A stretch of DNA of 63,679 nt, taken from positions 1 through 63,679 of the forward strand of contig NZ_AEJC01000406.1 of NCBI RefSeq assembly GCF_000317595.1. Direction: 5' to 3'. Positions 1-7,931 of the stretch are shown one piece after another. The notes under the pieces are model-generated. The model ran no database searches. It had not been told where the DNA came from and saw nothing but the letters and a program-made list of their open reading frames with translations. Position numbers and translations under genes: made by a program. How positions within the stretch are numbered: position 1 is the first letter of the stretch; each line of letters opens with the position of its first letter. The stretch is from Streptomyces ipomoeae 91-03 (lineage in GTDB: Bacteria > Actinomycetota > Actinomycetes > Streptomycetales > Streptomycetaceae).

Positions 1-270
1 CAGATCCCGCGGGAGGTCGGGGTGCCCGGGCGGGAAGGCGCGGGTGGCGCCCTTGCGGTGCACGCACAGTCGGCGCCGTGCTCCGGCCACCGTATGGGTC
101 TCGATCTTGGCGAGATTGTGGGAGACGTCGTACACCAGCGTCAGCCGGGCTCCCGTGGCGCGGCGGAAGACCCGGCGGGCCGCGTCCGACAGCAGTTGGC
201 GGTTGGCCCGGCCGTAGTTGGCGGCGGCGGCCATCGCCCCGAGATAGGCGCGTCCTTCGGGCCCCTTCAA
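1..270 (-). pseudogene. RtcB-type RNA ligase, N-terminally truncated remnant
   Basis: The minus-strand frame running off the left edge encodes an RtcB (3'-phosphate RNA ligase) segment. It reads EGRAYLGAMAAAANY, then NRQLL, then VYDVSHNLAKIE, then CVHRKGATRAFPPGHPDLP. These are the conserved His/Arg/Lys motifs of the family's C-terminal half. Homology begins abruptly at about base 258. The codons upstream (to about 330) read through but do not resemble RtcB, and the roughly 200 N-terminal residues with the first metal-binding motifs are absent from the following 600 bases. The only near start is a TTG at 270 without a clear ribosome site. I infer a 5'-truncated pseudogene; the C-terminus lies outside the window, so its state there is unknown. 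Confidence 0.75.
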
Positions 271-921
271 GGCCCTCCCATACCACAGAAGGGCCCCCGG
301 CGGGTGATCCCCTCCCCAATGGGGACCATCCGCCCACCCTCCGCCCGCCTCCCCCGAACACGACCGACGGATTTCGGCCGTCCGGGTTCACACCGGTCGG
401 AGAGTCAAGTTGTGAGCCGGTTTCCCTGCGCTGGTTGCCGTGCGCGGGCCGACTGTCCGCTCGCCGACTGTCCGCTCGCCGACCGCCCGTCCGCCGACCG
501 CGCGTTACGTCAACTGCCTGCACGCCGGTCGTACCGGGACGCCGGTCGACCGCTGTCCGCCGACTACCTCAGCCGCCTGCTGCGTCGGCCGCCTGCCACG
601 TGGCCCGTCACCCTCGGACGCGGCGCGGGACGTAGCCGGGCGCGACCTGGACGATGGCGGTGGTGGGCGATGGTGGAGGTGGTGGAGGCGGCCCGTCGGT
701 GACGTCGCTCCGGCCGCGCCGTCGCTTCCGTTGCCGGTCCGGGAGTGGGGGACCAGCGGCCGGGCACCTGGGGACTGCCGTCACCGTCAATCCGACGAGG
801 TCGTGGCTCCGGCCCCGAGGGGCCTGCGCCCGGGCCTCCGGAAAAGGGAAGCGTGCCCGGACGACAGGCAGGCCCTGCTCCACCCCCGCGACAGGTCTGG
901 CGGGGAAGCGGCCGGCCTGTC
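271..921. other. 650-base stretch with no supported gene
   Basis: No reading frame here has a credible start, ribosome site and recognisable protein. It contains short direct repeats at about 448-505 (a 15-base unit beginning GCCGACTGTCC, two exact copies then degenerate ones). It separates the RtcB remnant from the end of the octapeptide-repeat protein. It may be eroded sequence left by the event that removed the RtcB 5' end. Confidence 0.5.
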
Positions 922-2136
922 CTAGCCGGGGAACTCGGGGATGTCCCGGTGCCGGTCCCGGGTCCCGTCCGCGACATCGGCCGCGGAGACGCCGGGCACG
1001 AGGCTCAGCGGCGCCCTGTGAAGAGAAGTGACGGCGAGCGGCTCGGCATGCCGTGGCCCACCGTTGTCGGCGGCGGAGTGCCCACCGAGCGCGCCGGTCG
1101 GAAGGTCGTCGGGACTCTGCGGCCCGGGCAACCGCGCGGTCCGCGCATCCCCGACCCCGGCGTCCCGATGCCCCGCCGCCACGGCCACCACGCCGCCGCC
1201 CCAGGCCTGCGGCCCCTGCACGACGACATCCGGCCCGGCGTCCCGCTCACCGCCGACGACCTCGACAGCACCCGCCCTCTCGGCCCCGGCGCCGCCCGGC
1301 ACCTGCGGCGCCACATCAGCGGGCAGGGTCTTCCCGGGCAGCACGGGCGACACCGGCAGCCCGGGCAGTTCCGGCAACTCCGGAAGCCCAGGCAGCTCCG
1401 GAAGCTCCGGCACCTCGGTCACCGGCGGAAACTCCGACGACACCTCGCCCAAGCCCTCGGCCACCGACTCCACGACCTCACCGATCGGCCGTACGACCTG
1501 ATCGGCGACGGGCTGCACAAGGCCCTCGGCGACGGGCTGAACGAGGTCTTCGGTGATGGGGCGTACGACGTCATCGGTGACGGGCCGTACGACGTCATCG
1601 GCGACCGGCTCTACGAGGCCCTGGTCGACCGGCCGTACGACGTGCTCGGAGACCGGCTCAACCACCTGCTCGGCAACCGGCTGGACCACAGGCTTCGTCA
1701 CCGGCTGGACCACAGGCTTCGTCACCGGCTCGACGACGCGCTCCCTGACCGGGACCACCGCATGACCGACCGGGGACACCGCACGGACCGCACGGCCGAC
1801 CGGGACCACGGCGCGACCGACGGGCGACAACGTCCGGTCGATCAGATCCTCGTCGGCGCCCGTGTGCCGCCCGGCCTTCCGGACGGAGCGGCCCGTCTCC
1901 TCCGCGGTCGCCCCCGCCGAGGGGACGAGCCCCGTCGCGGTCGAAGTCAGCGTCGTACCCACAGAAGGCGGTGACGTCGGCACCCCGTCCGCCGCGCTCG
2001 CCCGCTCCCCGGAGAGCAACCCGAGCACGAACAGTCCGCCGACCAGCAGCATCACCTGCGCCACTCGGCGTCCGGCGGCCCCGCGCAGCACGCGCAGGGC
2101 GACACCGGCACCGGGCGGAACGGCTGCTGGAGTCAA
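922..2136 (-). CDS. Secreted protein with octapeptide repeats
   Basis: 404 residues, function unknown. The TTG start is supported by GGGAGGAAG about 12 bases upstream. Residues 20-49 form an Arg-led hydrophobic signal peptide ending near ERASAAD. Residues 104-130 repeat a VGRAVVPV-like unit. Residues 134-221 are eleven back-to-back octapeptides of consensus [VL]V[EQR]P[VI]xxx. A PELPELPGLP-type segment follows (about 242-268), then a Gly/Ala-rich tail. There is no LPXTG motif or C-terminal membrane anchor, so it is probably exported and retained by assembly or wall association. The regular V-V-x-P-V pattern suggests an extended fibrous structure. The start and full length are fairly secure. 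Confidence 0.75.
   Translation of the reverse strand: MTPAAVPPGAGVALRVLRGAAGRRVAQVMLLVGGLFVLGLLSGERASAADGVPTSPPSVGTTLTSTATGLVPSAGATAEETGRSVRKAGRHTGADEDLIDRTLSPVGRAVVPVGRAVRAVSPVGHAVVPVRERVVEPVTKPVVQPVTKPVVQPVAEQVVEPVSEHVVRPVDQGLVEPVADDVVRPVTDDVVRPITEDLVQPVAEGLVQPVADQVVRPIGEVVESVAEGLGEVSSEFPPVTEVPELPELPGLPELPELPGLPVSPVLPGKTLPADVAPQVPGGAGAERAGAVEVVGGERDAGPDVVVQGPQAWGGGVVAVAAGHRDAGVGDARTARLPGPQSPDDLPTGALGGHSAADNGGPRHAEPLAVTSLHRAPLSLVPGVSAADVADGTRDRHRDIPEFPG
1474..1737 (-). repeat. In-frame 24-bp repeat encoding eleven octapeptides
   Basis: Eleven adjacent 24-base units inside the secreted protein gene. The protein period is exactly eight residues. Two neighbouring copies near 1680-1735 are almost identical in DNA while the others have diverged, consistent with repeated slippage or duplication under selection for the protein pattern. 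Confidence 0.8.
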
Positions 2137-2365
2137 GGCGGGGAGCTTCCTCCCGTGCGGCGGAACGACGAAGCAAGGGTGAAGATGCGAACAACCGTGT
2201 GAAGGTCGTGAGGCGTTGCCGATCCTCGCACGGGAATCCCGTCGTCGCGCAAGCCTCGGGTCACCGATGCGTTGTCATGTCCGCTTTTCCACGTCCTCTG
2301 TCCGGTTCTCAACTCTTGCCACGGACGACGCCGCCCAGGCCCACGCTCACCCGCCGCCCGACGGA

Positions 2366-3565
2366 TCACGCGCTCTCCGGTATCGGCAACGGCCGCTTCT
2401 CGATCGCCGCCGCCATCACCTCGGGGAACAGGTCGGGCGTGCAGGCGAACGCCGGTGCGCCCAGGGCCGAGAGAGCCGCCGCGTGCTCGCGGTCGTACGC
2501 CGGCGCCCCTTCGTCTGAGAGCGCGAGCAGCGTCACGAACTGCACCCCCGACGCCTTCATCGCCGCCACCCGCTTCAGCATCTCGTTGCGTATCCCGCCC
2601 TCGTAGAGGTCGCTGATCAGCACGACCACCGTGTCGGCGGGCCGGGTGATCTGCGACTGGCAGTACGCGAGCGCCCTGTTGATGTCGGTGCCGCCGCCGA
2701 GTTGGGTGCCGAAGAGGACGTCGACGGGGTCGTCGAGCTGGTCGGTGAGGTCGACGACGGCCGTGTCGAAGACGACCAGCCGGGTGCTGATGGACCGCAT
2801 GGACGCGAGCACCGCCCCGAACACGGACGCGTAGACGACGGACGCCGCCATCGACCCCGACTGGTCGATGCAGAGGACGACTTCCTTCTTCACCGACTGC
2901 GACGCCCGCCCGTAACCGATCAACCGCTCGGGTACGACCGTCCGGTACTCCGGCAGATAGTTCTTGAGGTTGGCCGCGATCGTGTGGTTCCAGTCGATGT
3001 CGTGGTGGCGCGGCCGGTTGACGCGGGCGCTGCGGTCGAGGGCGCCGGTGAGGGTGGCCCGGGTGCGGGTGGCGAGCCGCTTCTCCAGATCCTCGACGAC
3101 CTTGCGTACGACGGCACGCGCGGTCTCCTTGGTCGTCTCCGGCATGGCCTTGTTGAGGGAGAGCAGCGTGCCGACGAGGTGGACATCGGCCTCCACCGCC
3201 TCCAGCATCTCCGGCTCCAGCAGCAGTGTGGACAGCCCGAGCCGGTCGATGGCGTCCCGCTGCATGACCTGCACGACGGAGGAGGGGAAGTACGTCCGGA
3301 TGTCCCCCAGCCACCGAGCCACCGACGGCGCCGACGCCCCCAGCCCCGCCGAACGGTCCCGCCCCGACTGCGGCTTGTCCCCCTTCCCGTACAGCGCGGT
3401 CAACGCCTTGTCCATCGCCGCGTCCTGCCCGCCCAGCGCACACCCGGTGCCGTCCGCCGCGTCCCCGCCCAGCACCAGCCGCCAGCGCCGCAACCGCTCG
3501 TCGACGGCGCCCGCGTCCGGGTCCACCTCGGCCGTCCCCGGCGTCCTTGCCTCGCCTGTCGTCAT
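2366..3565 (-). CDS. VWA-domain (CoxE-like) protein
   Basis: 399 residues. The C-terminal half is a von Willebrand factor A domain with a complete MIDAS: DQSGSMAAS (DxSxS), the Thr-containing LGGGTDINRAL, and ISDLYEGG with the distal Asp. The N-terminal half is helical and lacks a signal peptide, so the protein is cytosolic. Its ATG overlaps the stop of the 51-aa ORF upstream (ATGA), so translation is probably coupled. VWA proteins of this kind usually act as metal-dependent adaptors for MoxR AAA+ ATPases, and this one closes an operon that begins with a MoxR gene. From memory it parallels YehP of the E. coli yeh locus. Confidence 0.88.
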   Translation of the reverse strand: MTTGEARTPGTAEVDPDAGAVDERLRRWRLVLGGDAADGTGCALGGQDAAMDKALTALYGKGDKPQSGRDRSAGLGASAPSVARWLGDIRTYFPSSVVQVMQRDAIDRLGLSTLLLEPEMLEAVEADVHLVGTLLSLNKAMPETTKETARAVVRKVVEDLEKRLATRTRATLTGALDRSARVNRPRHHDIDWNHTIAANLKNYLPEYRTVVPERLIGYGRASQSVKKEVVLCIDQSGSMAASVVYASVFGAVLASMRSISTRLVVFDTAVVDLTDQLDDPVDVLFGTQLGGGTDINRALAYCQSQITRPADTVVVLISDLYEGGIRNEMLKRVAAMKASGVQFVTLLALSDEGAPAYDREHAAALSALGAPAFACTPDLFPEVMAAAIEKRPLPIPESA

Positions 3566-3717
3566 CCGCGCACCCCCGTACGAGGCCGGTCCCAGAGCGG
3601 GATCACCCGCACGGTCGCCGTGGCACCGTCGCCGGATCGCGCCCCGGGCCCATGCCCGTACCCGGCGTCCACCGCGACGGCGGCCTGCCTCGGCTCCCTC
3701 GGTTCGTCGGTCTTCAT
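3562..3717 (-). CDS. 51-aa small protein between DUF5682 and VWA genes
   Basis: A 52-codon frame (including the stop) that exactly fills the gap between DUF5682 and the VWA gene. Its ATG (3717-3715) overlaps the DUF5682 TGA, and its TGA (3564-3562) overlaps the VWA ATG, both as ATGA. The protein starts MKTDEPREPRQAA and ends in VRVIPLWDRPRTGVRG, with a Gly-rich middle. It has no signal peptide or membrane segment and no family I recognise. GC-ending codons and the double 4-base overlap support real translation; at minimum it would carry ribosomes from DUF5682 to VWA. It is short enough to be missed by length-filtered annotation. Confidence 0.65.
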   Translation of the reverse strand: MKTDEPREPRQAAVAVDAGYGHGPGARSGDGATATVRVIPLWDRPRTGVRG

Positions 3718-6509
3718 CCCGTCACCCCCACGAAGTCGTTCACAAGGTCATGCGCGATGTCGTCGGCGCCGGCCCTGCCGTTGTCCTCGGCGTTCCCCTG
3801 GTCGCCGTCCAGGCCGAGCAGCAGCCGCACCACCGGCAGCACCGCGTCCGCACGGTCGCCGTCGAGTTCGGCCGCGAAGCCCGGTATGCCGGCCCCGCCG
3901 GGCGCCGCGCTTTCCCGCCGCCCCGGCCCGCGCCGCACCAGCTCGCCCAGCGTTCTGCGCACCCCCGGCTCGTACGCCGAGAACGTCCGCCGCAGCAACG
4001 GCAGTACGTCGGTGAACGCGTCCCCCGGCACCCCGGTCAGCCAGGCGTCCACCAGCCCGAGCAGCCGCTCGTCGTGCACCAGCAGCATCCCGCCGCCCGA
4101 GCCGCCGCCGACGAACCCCTCGATCCACGCCGCCGCGTCGGCCGGCGCCGTACCGGGCGACAGCACGAGCCCCATGAGCCGCGCCGCCTCGTCCTGCGCC
4201 AACTCCCCGTCGTCCAGCAGCAGTCGCACGGCGCGCCCCCGGATGACGCCCGGAACGGTGTCCCGCCCGGAGAGAACGCGGAGCACGGAGTGCCAACGGG
4301 CCCGGATGCCGCTCCGCGTGTCACCGTCCGGTGCCGCCGACTCCGCCTCGTCCGGCTGATTCGTCCGGTCGATGTGATCCGCCCGATCAGCCGGGGCGGC
4401 GTGCTCCACCGCTACGGCGTCGCCCAGCAGCCCCACCGCCCCGTGGACCGCGTCCACATGGCGACGCATCTCCTGCGCGGCTTCCGCGTCGAGGGCGGCA
4501 CAGGCGGGCGGGAGCCCGACGAAGATCCGCTCGGCGAGGCCGGCGGCGACCTCGGCCAGCGCCCGGGTGTCGGTGGCGCGGACGTCGCCGTAGCGGAGGG
4601 AGCGGACCAGGGCCGGGAGGGCCTGGGCGAGGTGGCCGACGTCGGCGTCGAGGGCGGCGCGGTCGGCGAGCACCCGCATCACCACCGGCAGGGCGTCCGG
4701 CAGTTCGGCGAGGAGACAGCGCTCGGCGAGTGCGGTGATGTCGGCGAGCGACTGGGCGGAGAGGGCGTCGGCCTCGGCCTTCGCGGTGGCCGCGGAGAGC
4801 ACCGTGGTGCCCCACACCCCGGCCTCGGCGACCCGCACCGCCAACTCCGGTTCCCAGCGCAGCCGCCAGGTCTCCCGGAACGTCCCCGTGCTGCCGCGCG
4901 AGGCAGCAGGCTCGCCCCACTCGATGCCGAGCAGCCGCAGCCGGTGCAGGAGGCGGCTGCGTTCGGCGTCGTTCTCCTTGCGAAGGTCGAGTTCCAACTC
5001 CCGCTCCAGCGCCTCCGGCTTGAGCCGCAGCCGCCGCTGCAAGCGCGCCAAATCCCGCTGCAACGGCACCGCCGGAGCCGCCGCCGGCACCTCCCCCAGC
5101 ACATCGCCGACCACCAGCCGGTCGTGCACCAGCGACAGCGGCACGTCCGAGCCGTCGCACATCACCGCCCGTACGGCGTCGGTGGTCTCCGTCAGCCCCG
5201 GCAGCGGGCGCCCGCGCATCGCGGCGAGCGTCTCGGCCAGCCGTACCGCCTCGATGACATGCGCGGAGGAGACGATCCTGTCCTCCTCGCGCAGCAGCCG
5301 GGCCACCTTGGTCAGCCACCGCTCGACGGGACGGTCGGGCGCGCCGAACAGATGCCCGTACCAGCCCGGCGAGTCGATCCCCGCCCCGTAACCGCTGGCC
5401 CGCGCCAGCCTCCGGTGCGTCCACGGCACCCAGGTCATGTCGGCCTTGACCTTGGGCAGCCCTCTCAGCAGCGCCCGGTCGGCCGCCACGGTCCGCTTCT
5501 CCCGCAGCGCGGGCACATGCCAGGCCCCGCACACCACGGCCACCGCGTCGTCCCCGAACTCCTTCTGCGCGGCCCGCACCTGCAACCGCATATACGCCTC
5601 ACGCACCGGATCCCGGTCGGGGCCGCCGTCCCCGTACACCTCCCGCAGCGCCCCCATCGCCTCCTCCAGCACGACGAACGGCGCGAAGACGTCCCCACCG
5701 GTCCCCCGATGCTCGACCACGTCCTCCCACCACCGCTCGGCATCGTCGTAACCAGCGGCTTCGGCAAGAGCCCCGAGCGGATCGACCCGGGCCGCTTCCC
5801 CGGCCGGCTCCCCATCCGCCTCCCCGGTCGGCTCCCGATTCGGGTCCCCGGTCGGCTCCTCGGCCGGCGCTTCCCCGCTCGGCTCCGCAGCCGCGCCCTC
5901 GGTCTCCTGCCCACCCGAGGCCGCCGCTCCTTCAGCCGAGTCCTCAGCCGAAGCCGCCACGTCGGCCGAACCCCCGGGAAGGGCCGCCTCCTCATCAGAT
6001 GCGGACGCCCCAACCGCGGCCGCTTCCTCCGGCGGCGCGCCAGAACCCTTCGGCGGTGAGCCGGTCCCCTTCGGCTCGGCAGCCGCCGTCTCCTCCTTCG
6101 CCCAGGCCAATGTGTGCGTGGCCGGCAGGTCGATGAAGCGGGCGGGGACGCCGTGGCTCAGGGCCCAGCGGATGGCCACCCACTCCGGGGAGAACTCGGC
6201 GAGCGGCCAGAACGCCGAGCGGCCGGGTTCGTCGACGGCGTGGGCGAGGAGGGCGACCGGGGGCCGCATGTCCTCGTCGGCGGCGAGCGGGATCAGGGCG
6301 TCCGCCTCCGGTGGCCCCTCGATCAGCACCACCCGGGGCCGGGCCGCCTCCAGCGCGGCCCGCACCGCGCGCGCCGACCCCGGCCCGTGATGCCGCACCC
6401 CGAGCAGCAACGGCCCACCGTCAGTCGACCGGCCCCGTCCCGGCTGCCCCTCCCCCTGACACTCGTCGGACGACTGCACCCCGACTCCCCGCTCCTCATG
6501 CCCCGTCAC
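3714..6509 (-). CDS. DUF5682 family protein
   Basis: 931 residues. The N-terminus contains LLGVRHHGPGSARAVRAAL and VVLIEGPPEADAL, the ChaN/TraB-like core typical of DUF5682. It continues with EWVAIRWAL, VPARFIDLPATH and, later, VVCGAWHVPAL. Residues about 150-255 are a low-complexity Ala/Glu/Gly/Pro insertion; the remainder is a long helical region. The GTG start overlaps the MoxR stop (GTGA), and the gene end overlaps the next ATG. The biochemical role is not known to me; the conserved His and acidic residues of the ChaN-like core suggest an enzymatic or metal-binding fold. Its neighbours (MoxR ATPase, VWA, SWIM) suggest it is the effector or scaffold of that machine. Confidence 0.85.
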   Translation of the reverse strand: MTGHEERGVGVQSSDECQGEGQPGRGRSTDGGPLLLGVRHHGPGSARAVRAALEAARPRVVLIEGPPEADALIPLAADEDMRPPVALLAHAVDEPGRSAFWPLAEFSPEWVAIRWALSHGVPARFIDLPATHTLAWAKEETAAAEPKGTGSPPKGSGAPPEEAAAVGASASDEEAALPGGSADVAASAEDSAEGAAASGGQETEGAAAEPSGEAPAEEPTGDPNREPTGEADGEPAGEAARVDPLGALAEAAGYDDAERWWEDVVEHRGTGGDVFAPFVVLEEAMGALREVYGDGGPDRDPVREAYMRLQVRAAQKEFGDDAVAVVCGAWHVPALREKRTVAADRALLRGLPKVKADMTWVPWTHRRLARASGYGAGIDSPGWYGHLFGAPDRPVERWLTKVARLLREEDRIVSSAHVIEAVRLAETLAAMRGRPLPGLTETTDAVRAVMCDGSDVPLSLVHDRLVVGDVLGEVPAAAPAVPLQRDLARLQRRLRLKPEALERELELDLRKENDAERSRLLHRLRLLGIEWGEPAASRGSTGTFRETWRLRWEPELAVRVAEAGVWGTTVLSAATAKAEADALSAQSLADITALAERCLLAELPDALPVVMRVLADRAALDADVGHLAQALPALVRSLRYGDVRATDTRALAEVAAGLAERIFVGLPPACAALDAEAAQEMRRHVDAVHGAVGLLGDAVAVEHAAPADRADHIDRTNQPDEAESAAPDGDTRSGIRARWHSVLRVLSGRDTVPGVIRGRAVRLLLDDGELAQDEAARLMGLVLSPGTAPADAAAWIEGFVGGGSGGGMLLVHDERLLGLVDAWLTGVPGDAFTDVLPLLRRTFSAYEPGVRRTLGELVRRGPGRRESAAPGGAGIPGFAAELDGDRADAVLPVVRLLLGLDGDQGNAEDNGRAGADDIAHDLVNDFVGVTG

Positions 6510-7798
6510 GCGCTCACCTCACGGCAGGCGCGGTAGAAGTCCGTCCAGCCGGTGCGTTCGCGGACGACGGTCTCCAGGTACTCGTGCCAGATGACGCGGT
6601 CGGCGGCCGGGTCGCGGACGACGGCGCCGAGGATGCCGGCGGCGATGTCGGAAGCGCGCAGGACGCCGTCGCCGAAGTGGGCGGCGAGGGCGAGGCCGTT
6701 GGTGACGACGGAGATCGCCTCGGCGGTCGACAGCGTGCCGCTGGGCGACTTCAGCTTCGTACGGCCGTCCGCCGTGACCCCGTCGCGCAGCTCGCGGAAG
6801 ACCGTGACGACGCGGCGGATCTCGTCGATGCCGTCCGGCGCGGCCGGCAGGTCGAGGGAGCGGCCGATCTGGTCGACTCGGCGCGAGACGATGTCGACCT
6901 CGGCGTCGGCGCTCTCCGGCAGCGGCAGCACCACCGTGTTGAAGCGGCGGCGCAGGGCGCTCGACAGGTCGTTGACCCCGCGATCGCGGTCGTTGGCCGT
7001 GGCGATCAGGTTGAAGCCGCGGACAGCCTGTACCTCCTGCCCCAGTTCCGGGATCGGCAGCGTCTTCTCGGAAAGGATCGTGATCAGCGTGTCCTGGACG
7101 TCGGCCGGAATGCGGGTCAGTTCCTCGACGCGGGCCGTCATGCCCTCCGCCATGGCCCGCATGACGGGGCTGGGCACGAGGGCGTCACGGCTCGGGCCGT
7201 GGGCGAGCAGCTGCGCGTAGTTCCAGCCGTAGCGGATCGCCTCCTCGGGCGTGCCCGCCGTGCCCTGCACGAGCAGCGTGGAGTCGCCGCTGACGGCCGC
7301 GGCCAGATGCTCGGACACCCAGGTCTTGGCCGTGCCGGGCACACCGAGCAGGAGCAGGGCGCGGTCGGTGGCGAGGGTGGTGACGGCGACCTCGATAATG
7401 CGTCGCGGACCCACGTATTTGGGTGTGATGATTGTGCCGTCGGGCAGTGTGCCGCCGAGCAGATACATGGCGACGGCCCACGGCGACAACTTCCAGCGGG
7501 CCGGACGGGGCCGGTCGTCCTGTGTTGCCAGCGCGGCGAGTTCGGCCGCGAAGGCGTGCTCGGCGTGCGGTCGCAGGGCCTCACCGCCGACCGGTTCCGC
7601 GATTCCTTCGACTCGTTCCGATCCTTCTGCCCCCTCCGGGCCTTCCGACAGCTCCCCGGGCTGTCCCGTGGGCGTGTCCGTGCGTACGTCTGCGCGCTCA
7701 CCCGGGCGCGCGTCTCCGTGCGCATCCGTGTGCGCGTTCGCGGGCGCGGACTGGTTGTGGCTCGGGTCGACGGTGGTCGTTTCAACGGACGCAGGCAT
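6506..7798 (-). CDS. MoxR-family AAA+ ATPase
   Basis: 430 residues. The ATG at 7798 is chosen because GGAGGGGGA precedes it by a suitable distance; an in-frame extension to 7897 would run into the divergent promoter region. The first roughly 90 residues are disordered (Asp/Thr/Glu/Gly-rich). The ATPase core shows Walker A LLGVPGTAKTW, a GTAGTPEEAIRYGW segment, sensor-1 FNLIATANDRDRG, and the following SSALRRRF arginine-finger region. MoxR proteins remodel or metallate partners together with VWA proteins. This is the first gene of a four-gene overlapping operon (MoxR, DUF5682, 51-aa ORF, VWA). It is divergent from the SWIM gene, with a shared 133-base control region. Confidence 0.9.
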   Translation of the reverse strand: MPASVETTTVDPSHNQSAPANAHTDAHGDARPGERADVRTDTPTGQPGELSEGPEGAEGSERVEGIAEPVGGEALRPHAEHAFAAELAALATQDDRPRPARWKLSPWAVAMYLLGGTLPDGTIITPKYVGPRRIIEVAVTTLATDRALLLLGVPGTAKTWVSEHLAAAVSGDSTLLVQGTAGTPEEAIRYGWNYAQLLAHGPSRDALVPSPVMRAMAEGMTARVEELTRIPADVQDTLITILSEKTLPIPELGQEVQAVRGFNLIATANDRDRGVNDLSSALRRRFNTVVLPLPESADAEVDIVSRRVDQIGRSLDLPAAPDGIDEIRRVVTVFRELRDGVTADGRTKLKSPSGTLSTAEAISVVTNGLALAAHFGDGVLRASDIAAGILGAVVRDPAADRVIWHEYLETVVRERTGWTDFYRACREVSA

Positions 7799-7854
7799 GG
7801 CTGAGTCCCCCTCCAGCTCGGCCGGTTCGGATCTGGTCACCAGACTGCACCAAG

Positions 7855-7912
7855 CCACTGACAATCCAGTCTGACCTGCGAAAATTGACTGGCGCAAGCC
7901 AATTGTCAGTGG
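7855..7912. promoter_or_regulatory. Perfect 11-bp inverted repeat between divergent MoxR and SWIM genes
   Basis: CCACTGACAAT at 7855-7865 is matched exactly by ATTGTCAGTGG at 7902-7912. The inner flanks CCAGTC and GACTGG (7866-7871 and 7887-7892) are also complementary. The centre is AT-rich (GAAAATT), unusual for this chromosome. The arms lie in the only gap between the divergent operons and just upstream of both starts. I infer an operator (or two half-sites bridged by looping) that co-regulates both arms; the protein that binds is unknown. Confidence 0.55.
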
Positions 7913-7931
7913 TGGGATCTACCTTCGAAAC

